This document shows positions 57,701 through 63,347 of a stretch of 64,000 nucleotides of DNA, piece by piece. Numbering within the stretch: the stretch's first letter is position 1; every line of letters begins with the position of its first letter. Location: positions 22,930,453-22,994,452 of the forward strand of contig OX465102.1 in the NCBI GenBank assembly GCA_949987565.1. The letters run 5' to 3'. The DNA comes from Luidia sarsii. Lineage: Eukaryota; Echinodermata; Asteroidea; Paxillosida; Luidiidae. The position numbers and the translations under genes were made by a program. The notes under the pieces were generated by a model. The model saw only the letters and a list, made by a program, of their open reading frames with translations, searched no databases and was not told the DNA's origin.

Positions 57701-58850
57701 TTACTGAGTTGCCACCTTAGGGAAATGCTGAGATGGGGTTTTACTTAACAGTCTCCTGATGACGGACAGAGTACACACTGCCTGAAGCGTTGAGTTACCG
57801 GGTCTTTTCAGAGCAACAAACTCCTTCTCAAAAGAGATGTATTAGGGCCTACATGGTTTCACTGGAAAACTTGATACCCCTTGATGTACTTCCACAGTGC
57901 AAACCTTATCTTATCTACTGAACAGTAAGCTCTTACCAGCTCCCGGAGAAAATCCCAACGTCTCTTCCCAAAGTCGTACAAGCCCACACCCCCGTCCCGG
58001 AATGTGCAGACCGCGTGGCCCGGTGGCAACACATAGGAGTTGAGGGTGCTCCCACTCGACGAGGAGGGGGTGGCCTGGCTGGTGGAGCTGACGTCCTTGT
58101 GGAGGGGCACGTTGGAGGCTTGCGTCGGCTTGGGGCGGGGGGCAGTGTTGAACACACGCAGGGCGTGGAACCCCGTCTTCTTGAGGTTCAGATTCAGGAT
58201 AGGGGTGGACTTAGAGACGTTCCAGAGTCGGAGGTACCCCGTGTTCGAATCTAAACAAAACGAGAATGGCGAAAAATAAGATCTGAAAGTCGACCAGTGG
58301 AATCAGGATTCTGAAAGATTGCAGCGATGCTTTGGAAGTCATCTCTTTTGAGAAAGAGTATGGCTCCGAGAAGAGCAGGCAACTACTTAAGGACTAAAGT
58401 ATTGCTCTTTAAAAAGAAAAAACACACAAATCTGTTCCACATCTGTTCAGTACATTTCTATTTTTTTTTAAACCTTTTTTCAGAGTTTTTCTTTTCGAAT
58501 GATCTTGTGCCGACTCTATGCGACTTGTTATGATTCCCTTTTGCTGGTCCAACCGCGGTTCTACTGCCCTGCTACAACTGCCAATGTGACTCACATACCT
58601 CCTGTGACAAACATGCCAGGCGCCGAGGGAACCCAGGCCAGGGTCTGGACCGAGGTCATGTGGCTGGGCAGCTCAAAGCGCATGAAGACTGCCCGGGAGC
58701 CGCTGTCCACCAGCCGCACCCCGTAGCTGCTGTTGGCCACCAGGAGGTAGTCCTCCGACAGGGGGTCCCACTCCACATCGATCACGGGATCCTCCTCGTA
58801 GGTCCCCTCCCCCACCTCTGGCCTCAGAATGTGCTTGTAGGACTTGTTCC
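36607..58850 (-). CDS. WDR17: WDR17, WD40 and alpha-solenoid protein (partial, 18 exons seen)
   Basis: Eighteen exons encode about 964 codons of WDR17 (human about 1,320 aa). Exons at 58,850-51,224 carry WD40 repeats, with blade ends such as GTVKVWDV, GIFVWDL, TIRVWDY, YTIRVWDM and STLRIWSL, enough for most of two propellers. Exons from 50,285 to the stop codon form the helical C-terminal part (LREAASIHIRLGQVQRYCEL, YFQDGQPVLAACCHLA, LNDALMWAKVNPFSPL). Propellers plus helical solenoid is the layout of intraflagellar-transport and coat proteins; WDR17's own role is poorly known. The first coding exons, for about 180 residues, are absent and must lie beyond 64,000. At least one exon, for about 150 residues, is missing between 40,504 and 39,194, beside a 200-N gap. 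All other junctions are GT-AG with continuous phase. It is convergent with SPATA4, as in human. Confidence 0.97.
36829..36936. mobile_element. Foldback element, CCTGACGTTTCGATCCTA family
   Basis: GGAGGGCCTGACATTTTGAT, CTAGCAGGACCTTTCTTA on the left and the complementary TTTGAGAAAGGTCCTG and CTGTCAGGCCCTCC on the right. It lies in the last WDR17 intron. Confidence 0.75.
37652..38754. mobile_element. Non-autonomous hAT-like DNA transposon
   Basis: A 1.1-kb element with termini TAAGGCTGGGCA and its inverted partner TGCCCAGCCCTA, the terminus style of hAT elements. It is flanked by the near-perfect 8-bp duplications CTACATTA (37,644-37,651) and CTACGTTA (38,755-38,762); 8 bp is the hAT signature. 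Subterminal words GGATACCC and GGGTACCC recur in both orientations, as expected for transposase-binding sites. An internal ATCGATAATAAAATCGGCAA repeat lies near 37,835-37,975. No transposase was recognised. It lies in the last WDR17 intron. Confidence 0.82.
39011..39194 (-). CDS. WDR17: WDR17 exon, first after the missing segment
   Basis: Encodes THTATYKALLQRAG to VTGSRLPCHSDVHVSLLTGA RIQ, matching human VTGSNLPSHSDIHISCLTG. It starts with the third base of a codon, so it cannot follow the exon at 40,504 directly. Confidence 0.94.
39190..39413. repeat. (GGGAGA)n microsatellite up to the assembly gap
   Basis: A purine run of GGGAGA-type units starting four bases inside the intron side of the WDR17 exon at 39,194 and running into the Ns. 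On the coding strand it is (TCTCCC)n and merges with the acceptor's pyrimidine tract. Confidence 0.95.
39414..39613. other. Assembly gap (200 N)
   Basis: Exactly 200 Ns, which looks like a fixed-size placeholder. The true length is therefore unknown and could hold missing WDR17 exons. Confidence 0.98.
40035..40440 (-). mobile_element. 5'-truncated LINE (reverse transcriptase C-terminus)
   Basis: The minus-strand frame at 40,405-40,043 encodes WRRLFRIPWTARKTNSWVL, GRLTYFGHIMRAD, LEKIIMQGKTEGKRGRGRPR and RWWDNI, the well-known C-terminal region after the reverse transcriptase domain in non-LTR retrotransposons. The rest of the element is missing, as is usual for 5'-truncated LINE copies. The 3' end is a short (GATA)-type tail that also supplies the stop codon. 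It is inserted in a WDR17 intron in the same orientation as the gene. Confidence 0.88.
40504..40615 (-). CDS. WDR17: WDR17 exon, last before the missing segment
   Basis: Encodes ELALDLSDTIADSEDLKKTV to NFLHQK, ending in phase 0 at AGAAG|GTATGA. It aligns with the human segment that starts NLAADLLLMIPDNEL. Confidence 0.88.
40690..41110. repeat. Interspersed repeat 'AGAGCCGCTTAAGCGTG'
   Basis: ATAGAGCCGCTTAAGCGTGA with CTGCTAAGC at about 40,708 recurs at 41,030. Relatives occur near 41,685-41,900 and 60,165-60,395 (ATAGAGCTGCTTAAGCGTGC). A copy of GCCTTTGAGAAAGGTCCTGC plus GAAACGTCAGGCCC, half of the foldback family, is embedded at about 40,849. Confidence 0.6.
41160..41910. repeat. Diverged interspersed repeats in a WDR17 intron
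   Basis: Weak copies of the 'TTAAGCGTG / CTGCTAAGC' family (for example GAGCCACTCAATCATAAAAT, TAATTGCTCAGCAAGAAAAG near 41,680). A 107-codon open frame at 41,176-41,499 matches nothing I recognise and is probably chance. Confidence 0.4.
42060..42307. repeat. 'CTAGCCCGCAG' repeat next to a WDR17 exon
   Basis: Three imperfect units of TTTACTAGCC and GCTAGCCCGCAGC-type words, with a TGTACA cluster at 42,160-42,190, end about 20 bp from the exon at 42,328-42,470. Confidence 0.6.
42328..42470 (-). CDS. WDR17: WDR17 exon
   Basis: Encodes ALSKLIRGHELELAISIGRV to RRCQRLGK, matching the human segment with LIRGNELELAV. The donor is AATG|GTAAAG. Confidence 0.94.
43753..44095 (-). CDS. WDR17: WDR17 exon
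   Basis: Encodes YADYLASENSNDCVPYYVAT, LPDALLVAQVACENGL, a Gly/Pro/His-rich insert (DQPHPGAPGGQNG), then YFQDGQPVLAACCHLAVGDT. The acceptor lies directly after a (GT)n run. Confidence 0.96.
44099..44118. repeat. (CA)n microsatellite at a WDR17 acceptor
   Basis: About ten CA units. On the coding strand, (GT)n runs directly into the GCAG acceptor of the exon starting at 44,095. Confidence 0.93.
44758..44822 (-). CDS. WDR17: WDR17 exon
   Basis: A small exon of 65 bases encoding WEKALSVAPAVSMEYWRTLS followed by E. The donor is AAAG|GTGGGG. Confidence 0.94.
45306..45475. repeat. Four-copy 42-bp tandem repeat
   Basis: Four identical units of CCTTGTGGATATTGAGCATC, AGTAGATACATGTGCCTTTC, AG. Because 42 is a multiple of three the array is open on both strands, but it lies in a WDR17 intron and is not coding. 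The identity of the units implies very recent expansion. Confidence 0.96.
45690..45790. repeat. TGTACA-rich island in a WDR17 intron
   Basis: ACATGTACATGTACATGTAC and GGTACATGTACATGTACCGG-type palindromes, like the network at 1-12,640. Confidence 0.9.
45788..45907. repeat. Inverted repeat arm (partner at 49,597-49,715)
   Basis: GTATTGGATTAGTAAGTCTA, CACTCCACTCCATACCAGAC, ACTGTGTTTTCTTTTCACTG and TGACTG-type ends are the reverse complement of the second arm. Both arms lie in WDR17 introns. Confidence 0.75.
46300..46400 (-). mobile_element. SINE family 1 head fragment, minus strand
   Basis: GGCTGCGCTGGTACTTGAAA, CCGAGACCTCTGGTTTTGCG and TCTTACCATCTGAACTGTTT form an inverted tRNA-like head. 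The leader is not recognisable. Confidence 0.6.
47295..47420 (+). mobile_element. SINE family 1, copy 1 of a tandem pair
   Basis: TAGCTCAGACTAGTCAGATG, ATGCAAAACCAGAGATCTTG and GGTCCAGTCAAATTTTCTTT. The second copy starts about 100 bp on. Confidence 0.65.
47421..47560 (+). mobile_element. SINE family 1, copy 2 of a tandem pair
   Basis: GACTAGTTGCTCATCTGGAA (leader remnant), GGGCTGGGAAGCTCAGATGG, AACTAGAGGTCTCGGTTCAA and TCCTGGTCCAGTCAAAAAAA. It lies about 220 bp downstream (in coding direction) of the WDR17 exon at 47,934-47,785. Confidence 0.65.
47785..47934 (-). CDS. WDR17: WDR17 exon
   Basis: Encodes SEAQELEMVKMARH, then EEKLREAASIHIRLGQVQRY and CELMVDVHE (50 codons, phase 0 at both ends). 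The donor GAG|GTTTGT is weaker than average. Confidence 0.95.
48056..48335. repeat. 20-bp minisatellite in a WDR17 intron
   Basis: Fourteen head-to-tail units of CCCTTGTCAACCAACACATG with few variants (CCCTTATC, CAACAGATG). It ends about 100 bp from the exon at 48,437. Open frames through the array are artefacts. Confidence 0.96.
48437..48562 (-). CDS. WDR17: WDR17 exon
   Basis: Encodes PPGGAHVLWELVSVLNGQDD to GIMHAKHLVKFKA (42 codons, phase 0 at both ends). Confidence 0.96.
48753..48972 (-). mobile_element. SINE family 1, minus strand
   Basis: The inverted 3' end AATCAAACAAATAAAGGAAA, a partly mutated inverted head, GAGCTATCCAGCCCTTAGAT, and the inverted leader GCCAGTCAGAAGCATTTGAC. It appears full length. 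Confidence 0.75.
49597..49715. repeat. Inverted repeat arm (partner at 45,788-45,907)
   Basis: TTTTTGACTGACAATGCCAG, AAAAGAAAACACAGTGTCTG and GGAGTGAAGCAATGCAATAG mirror the other arm. The exons at 48,562-48,437 and 47,934-47,785, between the arms, could be looped out in the transcript. Confidence 0.75.
50152..50285 (-). CDS. WDR17: WDR17 exon
   Basis: Encodes MAGRMSRELKQKLELYKGD to LRWYSHLFT, a coiled helical linker after the propellers. The acceptor is CTCGGCAG| and the donor is TTCACA|GTAAGT. Confidence 0.94.
50810..51060. mobile_element. Foldback cluster, CCTGACGTTTCGATCCTA family
   Basis: A half-copy at about 50,820-50,870 is followed by a complete palindrome. TCTCAAAATTTAGTGGGCCT and GACATTTCGATCCCAGCAGG are complementary to GTCCTGCTAGGATCGAAATG and TCAGGCCCACTAAATTTTGA. 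It lies in a WDR17 intron. Confidence 0.8.
51224..51423 (-). CDS. WDR17: WDR17 exon, last WD blade
   Basis: Encodes ILDHGADVYGLTSHPNRPFV, SCSRDSTLRIWSLSGL and RRPWEELVGTA. The acceptor's pyrimidine tract is a short GGGAGG-type microsatellite (see findings). Confidence 0.97.
51525..51985. repeat. Four-copy diverged tandem repeat of about 120 bp
   Basis: Units share GGGGCAAATTTATAGGC, ATGGCTTCAAATTA, GAGTCTATGGAAGCTG and AATTCCCATAGACTTGTGTG. Identity is moderate, so it is older than the other tandem arrays here. It lies in a WDR17 intron. Confidence 0.85.
52039..52191 (-). CDS. WDR17: WDR17 exon
   Basis: Encodes TIRVWDYTQDSCIIVLEGH, GAPVRGLLWNPEIPYLLLSG and SWDYTIRVWDM, a complete blade. Confidence 0.97.
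52300..52400 (+). mobile_element. SINE family 1 fragment
   Basis: GACAGGGCTGGACAGCTCAG, ATGGTAAGAGTGCTGGGACG and CAAAACATGG. The B box and tail are missing. Confidence 0.55.
52614..52701. mobile_element. Hairpin foldback element
   Basis: AAGAGCATACATGTACATGT and AGGTTTGTGGTGACA are complementary to TGTCACCGCAAACCTACATG and GTATGCTCTT. It carries the GTTTGCGGTGACA core of the family also seen at 18,355, 45,220 and 53,220. It is 90 bp from a WDR17 exon donor. Confidence 0.85.
52795..52959 (-). CDS. WDR17: WDR17 exon
   Basis: Encodes DMLATGCDDGKVRVYY and HTAKVFNVKWSPLREGILCS GSDDG. Strongly conserved. Confidence 0.97.
53217..53345. mobile_element. 'TTTGCGGTGACACCATGTA' element, copy
   Basis: GAAGGTTTGCGGTGACACCA, GAGGTGTGGTTCTGAAAAGA and AACTCGACGTTTCGACCAGT, in the same word order as the block at about 53,835-53,965. 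Confidence 0.65.
53698..53784 (-). CDS. WDR17: WDR17 exon
   Basis: Encodes IVREADGKLLQKYKHPAAVF to GCDWSSNN. The acceptor is CCTTTTAG| and the donor is ACAA|GTGAGT. Confidence 0.93.
53835..53965. mobile_element. 'TTTGCGGTGACACCATGTA' element, copy
   Basis: AGGAGGTTTGCGGTGACACT, GACTCTGAAAAGAGCCGGAA, ACTCAACGTTTCGGGTAGCT and TTGTCAGGAGACTGCTGGAT. A related, inverted copy lies at about 57,748-57,860. Confidence 0.65.
54245..54275. repeat. (CAGA)n microsatellite
   Basis: Seven CAGA units in a WDR17 intron, 30 bp from the donor of the exon at 54,303. Confidence 0.9.
54303..54385 (-). CDS. WDR17: WDR17 exon
   Basis: Encodes HGKNSVYSVAWNQKDPKRIA to GGDNY, a WD half-blade. It is short and begins without an ATG. 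Confidence 0.93.
54570..54745 (-). mobile_element. SINE family 1, minus strand
   Basis: TTCACTGGACCAGGATTTGA, ACCCGAGACCTCTGGTTTTG, CTTACCATCTGAGCTATCAG and the inverted leader CCAGTTAGAAGCATTGAACC. Confidence 0.75.
55728..55819 (-). CDS. WDR17: WDR17 exon
   Basis: Encodes DLNCIAAATSKNGIFVWDLS to IQRFSE. The acceptor is TTTGCACAG| and the donor is CAGAG|GTAACG. Confidence 0.95.
55906..56170. mobile_element. MITE with terminal inverted repeats, copy 2
   Basis: A close match, in the same orientation, to 21,101-21,350. The left end is CCGGCACATCATAATGAGGA and the right end is GCTGTGCCGGGTCACATAT. The interior ATGTGAAAGAGTGTACCATT is shared. It lies in a WDR17 intron. Confidence 0.78.
56868..57022 (+). 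mobile_element. tRNA-derived SINE, family 2 (copy 2)
   Basis: CTCGACCAGCTCAAGTGGTT (A box), CGCGGGTTCGAATCCTGCCC (B box), GAGCTGCCTG, GGCAAAGCACCGGGGATACA and AACCCTCATTG. More complete than the copy at about 24,440-24,600. Confidence 0.7.
57219..57387 (-). CDS. WDR17: WDR17 exon
   Basis: Encodes GHVETIFDCKFKPDDANV, FDGTVKVWDVNTLTA and NEGVIYCLSWAPG, i.e. a complete WD blade and the start of the next. Confidence 0.96.
57748..57862. mobile_element. Foldback-family copy, inverted
   Basis: CAGTCTCCTGATGACGGACA, GAGTACACACTGCCTGAAGC, GTCTTTTCAGAGCAACAAAC and TCTCAAAAGAGATGTATTAG are the inverse of the block at about 53,835-53,965. Confidence 0.6.
57937..58250 (-). CDS. WDR17: WDR17 exon
   Basis: Encodes DSNTGYLRLWNVSKSTPI, a Ser/Pro-rich disordered linker, then LPPGHAVCTFRDGGVGLYDF. 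The linker (PSSSSGSTLNS region) aligns poorly with vertebrates. Confidence 0.95.
58599..58850 (-). CDS. WDR17: WDR17 exon, first seen in window
   Basis: Encodes NKSYKHILRPEVGEG to VPSAPGMFVTG, including the blade VEWDPLSEDYLLV. The acceptor is CCATCAG| and the donor is AGGAG|GTATGT. Its first codon is completed by an upstream exon outside the window. Confidence 0.95.
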
Positions 58851-60164
58851 CTGATGGAGAAACAAATAAAATAAGCCAAAACAACTAGAGATTTATGTCT
58901 GTTGGCAAACAGAACATAACGAAACAGTACATAACATAAAAAAAAAAAAAATTGACATCAACGGGATTCGAACCCATACCCTCCATTCCTACCCAAAAAC
59001 ACATAATTATATGCGTATTTTTTGCACAAAGTCTAGACATGTGACTTGAGTATGACATTCAAAAATTCATAATAATTCCAAACAATGGTCAATCGGTTTT
59101 ATATTTTATATTTTATATTTCAAATGTGTAGCACAACAGCTAACTGCACAACAATTTTCGAGAAGATTGACCAATGGTAAATAATGTGTTTTAAAAACAC
59201 ACATTTTGATGACGTCACGATTGCGTCATGGCATTTTGGCACCGGAGGGTGTTTCTAAACTACATCCCCAATAGATATAAACAAAAAAAATTAAAAAATA
59301 TTGCTACGTTGGCCAAATATGCTCAATTGAATGTTACAATCTGAAAAGTTCATGACCTCATTAATATTCATGAGATGACATCATGATCAAATGAGGGCAA
59401 TTTTTGGATACACCTTTTCCCAACTGTAGTGCAAAATTGAAACCAAACAAAATTGCATTTTTGCTTAAAATGGAGTTTAAAATTTGCCCCTATAAAGCAC
59501 TGTCACGTGACACATGATGACGTCATGACGTTTTCAAGACCACTGTGCACTAGCTCAACATACAGAAGGCTCTCTGCATTTGCAAAGTTTGAAAAAAATC
59601 CAAGTGCCATGGCAAAAGTGCCAGACACAAAAACCCTGTGCAGAGTCTATGGGATTTTTCTGACCAGAAAAAGAAGAAGACATGAAAGAAAAATCAGAAC
59701 CAAAACAATACATGTAGCTTTTCCGCTCCGGAATAGAACAGTATTTGTGGACAAACACAAGCTGTTTCAGAGAACATAATTCAATGACATGAATGTACAT
59801 TGTGTAGTTATGTTCGAGTGAAAATGTAATGTTATGTTCGAGTGAAAATGAAAAAGGTTTAATGTGATGTGAAAATCATGTCTTTGGCCAGGCTTTTCAG
59901 TATGTCCTCAGTACCGGTATATTCTCAGTATATTATCGATCGGATAAAGTAAACTAACAAAGAAGGGGTCTAGAATGATTCGGCTGAATAAGGAGCGGAA
60001 AAAAGTGATAGAAAAAAAAGACCGAAAAAGCTTAAAACAAACAAAACAGATATTCAATGAGGGTGTTCCCAACTTGACGTACATGTGTACATGTACGGTA
60101 TGTAATAAGCTTTGTGATGTGTGCTCAGTCCGTGTGCTTTGCCCGATTGCCAGCAGGGGCCAAT

Positions 60165-60400
60165 TTCATAGAGCTGCTTAAGCGTGCAAATCTACTAGGC
60201 ATGAATAATAGACCACATTGTGCTGTGATGTCAATTGCTTTTGACTTGTATTCTTTACTTTATGTAGCATACATGTACTTTTAAACATGAATTTTCAAAA
60301 TTGAATTTTTGATTGTCAAACTAATCCTACATGAATCATGACCTTTTCTACTGTCAAAGTAGATTTTGGTGATTACGGTAAGTGGCTCTATGAAATTGTC
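60165..60400. repeat. Interspersed repeat 'AGAGCTGCTTAAGCGTG'
   Basis: AATTTCATAGAGCTGCTTAA, GCGTGCAAATCTACTAGGCA and GTGATGTCAATTGCTTTTGA match the blocks near 40,700 and 41,030. Confidence 0.6.
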
Positions 60401-60471
60401 CTCTGGTTGTTTGCATCAGAATGAAAGTGGGGGCTGTGATCGCTGGAGATATACATACAATGTACGTGTAT

Positions 60472-60705
60472 GGCAGTTAATGGTTGAATGCTTTTAACTG
60501 ACTTTCCACACCCTGGCAAAGACTACAGTACATGTAGTTGACTATTTGGGAAGGCCACCATCTAAGGGCTGGATACCAGTAGCTCGGATGGTTAAAGCAT
60601 AGAGCACTGGTACAGTACGCAAAACCGGAGGTCTTGGGTTCAAATCCCAGCCCAGTCAAATTTTTCTTTGCCATTCTTTCAATTTTTATTTCAATTTTTT
60701 AATTT
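60472..60705 (+). mobile_element. SINE family 1
   Basis: Leader GGCAGTTAATGGTTGAATGC, GACTATTTGGGAAGGCCACC, GGGCTGGATACCAGTAGCTC, GGTCTTGGGTTCAAATCCCA and GCCCAGTCAAATTTTTCTTT. Confidence 0.75.
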
Positions 60706-62289
60706 TTTATTCGATCAATAAATCTGAGTAAAGAATACATTTTCATAAGCAAGCATGGCAAGTGGGCTGAAAATAAACATGTACATGTGTAGGCTAAACC
60801 CCTACATACATGTATTATACATGTATGTAACAAAAACTGCTAATTGACTTGAATGACAATAAATTTAAATCTCGGGTAAATGTCTTTTACCGTTAGGTAG
60901 GTAAACTTTTCAATCCTGGCTGGAGTATTCTCAAACTGTCAAAGGCAAAGAGTGATAGGGTTTCAAAGAGTGATAGGGTTAAGACCTTAAAAATAGCATG
61001 ACTCTTACATGTACATTTGTGTACATGTGTACATGTACGGGTTCTTACAACATGTACAAAGTCTCAATATCTATCCTAAAAATGTAAATATAAATCTAAA
61101 CCTCAACCACAATCTTCATCCAAGTTTCTGAAAGACAGATCTTTTGGGCAACAAATTGGTTGAATTATGTGAATTTTAAGGAAAAACAAATAAAGAGAGA
61201 ACTGACTGTGATTATTTGAAAAATTCCTCCCTCCTTCCCTCCCTCCCTCCATGTCTCCATCTCATTTACTGTACTACTAGAAAGTAGTTTGGCCAAATGC
61301 CAGTTTCACTAATTGACAGGGAAAAAGAGAAAAGCCACAGAGTCCTTGACACACTTCTAAATTCTTAAAAACACTCTCCACCTCGATTCTAGATCAATTA
61401 CGCATCCCTGAGAGGAGTATGCAGTAAGCTGTCCATTCAGGGGCTGTTGCCATGGTGAATATAAGTATCCACAGAGTGAGTACGTGTGCATTTATGCTCC
61501 CATGGAAATAAATTAAGTGATACACGTTAATCTCAATACGATATGCAAGTGTATGAACTTTTCTGTTGAGGCATGTTAAACCTGCACACGTACACCGCTG
61601 TACGTCATACATGTTTTACATGTACCTACTGTACATGTACAGTAAGTGGACCCTGGCCAGCTGACATACATACATGTACATGCACATGTACATGTACATG
61701 TATAATGAGCATTTGATTGTCTATCACCTACATGTACTCCAGAAATTTTGTAAACTTGTTCCTCTATCATGGTATTCTCTATAATGGTATTCTCTGTCAT
61801 TGTCTTAGCAATATCCACAACAAATAATATTACTAATATTGATACCGTACTAATAATAATGTGGAGTGGACTAATGAAGGTCGTAGTTCAATCACAAAGT
61901 CATGTTTGAGAACAGTTTTACTGTGCATTGTACATGTACATGTAACTGCAAACTGACCCAAAATGAAAATTTTAAACATGAAGACAATCTAATGTCTCCA
62001 TCCAAGGCAGAAAGTTCCTGCTAGGCTTGAAACATCAGACCATCTGTGCAAACGGTACATACATTTTTGGAGCACGTGAAACCGTCTTGAATCTCTGCAA
62101 TTCAATTTGCATGCACCGTATAATGTACTGTACAGTAAGTACATGTAGTTGGTGCATTCGTTGGTGCATTCACTTGCGCACTACATAGTGAAGAATGGAT
62201 CTCAAAACAGTTACACCTTTCTATGTGCTGGGGTGGATTTCACAAAGCCTTTCAATGCATCGGTAACTCAACCTACGATGGATAATCCA

Positions 62290-62985
62290 TCGTAACTTTG
62301 CATACATGTAGGACATATACATGTATATGTACACTGTACCTGTACCATGAATACTGTACCTGTACATGTGCATGTACATATGTACACTGCATGTACATGT
62401 ACACGCTACACGGTACATTGTACATGTACATGGTTTATGTGCATCTCCCATCTCCTTGCGACCGCTCGTCAGTTGATGAGTTTCATAAAAACAACCACAT
62501 GTGGCATAAACTCACTGTACATTTTCCTGCTTAAATTTTATGTAAATCATGAAAATTGAACATGGTACTAATTTTTAATGTACACCAGTACATGTACATG
62601 TACATGTATATGTACATGTACACACTGTACATGTACTCTACAGGTACATGTACCGGTACTCTACAGGTACATGTACATGTACCGGTACTCTACAGGTACA
62701 TGTACTGGCGTCGATTTAACCAAACCCATCGTAACTTACATGTACATGTGCGATCAATCGCAAGACAATGGGAGAAACCGTATTATATGTACATGTATCT
62801 ATGAAAACTCACGGTGGGGTATCCATTGTAAGTTGCGTTGCAATGCATCGTAAGGCTTTGTGATATCCACCCCTGTACAGGTACATGTACTGTGCAGGCA
62901 CATGTACTGTACAGGCACATGTACTGTACAGGTATATGTACACATGGACTATACTGTACATGTACAGGTACTGTACAGTACATTT
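62290..62985. repeat. TGTACA-rich island with ACCGGTACTCTACAGG sub-repeat
   Basis: TGTACA words as at 1-12,640. At about 62,632-62,705 a short tandem unit, ACTCTACAGGTACATGTACC with GGT, occurs three times. At 62,870-62,945 a GTACAGGCACATGTACT unit is repeated. Confidence 0.88.
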
Positions 62986-63347
62986 TAAAAAGTAATTCCA
63001 AAATTGAATAAAAAACACCCACACACAAAGAAAACAGACAACTTGGTTCTCCTGATTAATCTGCCAAGCTTTCAGTGAAATGTGCAATACATTTTGACCG
63101 ATCCATTTAAATGACAACAATGGAGCAGTTGATTACCCAGACTGTTGCCCTGGCAACAGGCCCAATCCACAGAGTGCCCCATATGTCAAATCCTCTCAGG
63201 GAATTTTGCTGTCAGAGTGAAAAGGCGAGGACACCAAACACAAAAACCCAAGAGAAACGACTTCAGCACTGTCAATGGCTTTCATCTCTCTTAATTTGTC
63301 AACCTCTTTGCTGTTCTGCTTCGCCCAGTCTCTGCTTCGGTCTCTCT

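Larger units (their letters stand above)
58851..63347. other. Probable WDR17 5' intron; no exon seen
   Basis: No further WD40-coding exon could be recognised on the minus strand. The first ~180 residues of the protein must therefore be encoded beyond 64,000. The interval holds a SINE, TGTACA-rich stretches (60,080-60,105; 61,010-61,045; 61,610-61,700; 62,290-62,985) and repeats. An inverted tRNA T-arm-like sequence at about 58,962-58,985 is too short to call. Confidence 0.6.

Noticed and set aside
58956..58985. Possible tRNA gene (TGACATCAACGGGATTCGAA)
   Set aside because: Only a T-arm-like sequence is present; no partner acceptor, D or anticodon arm could be found.
59453..59800. Overlapping open frames on both strands as the missing WDR17 N-terminal exon
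   Set aside because: The translations lack any WD40 signature and do not match the N-terminal region of WDR17.
29063..60674. SINE heads considered as functional tRNA genes
   Set aside because: They have A and B boxes but the anticodon arms do not form and the acceptor stems do not pair. They are followed by a conserved SINE body.
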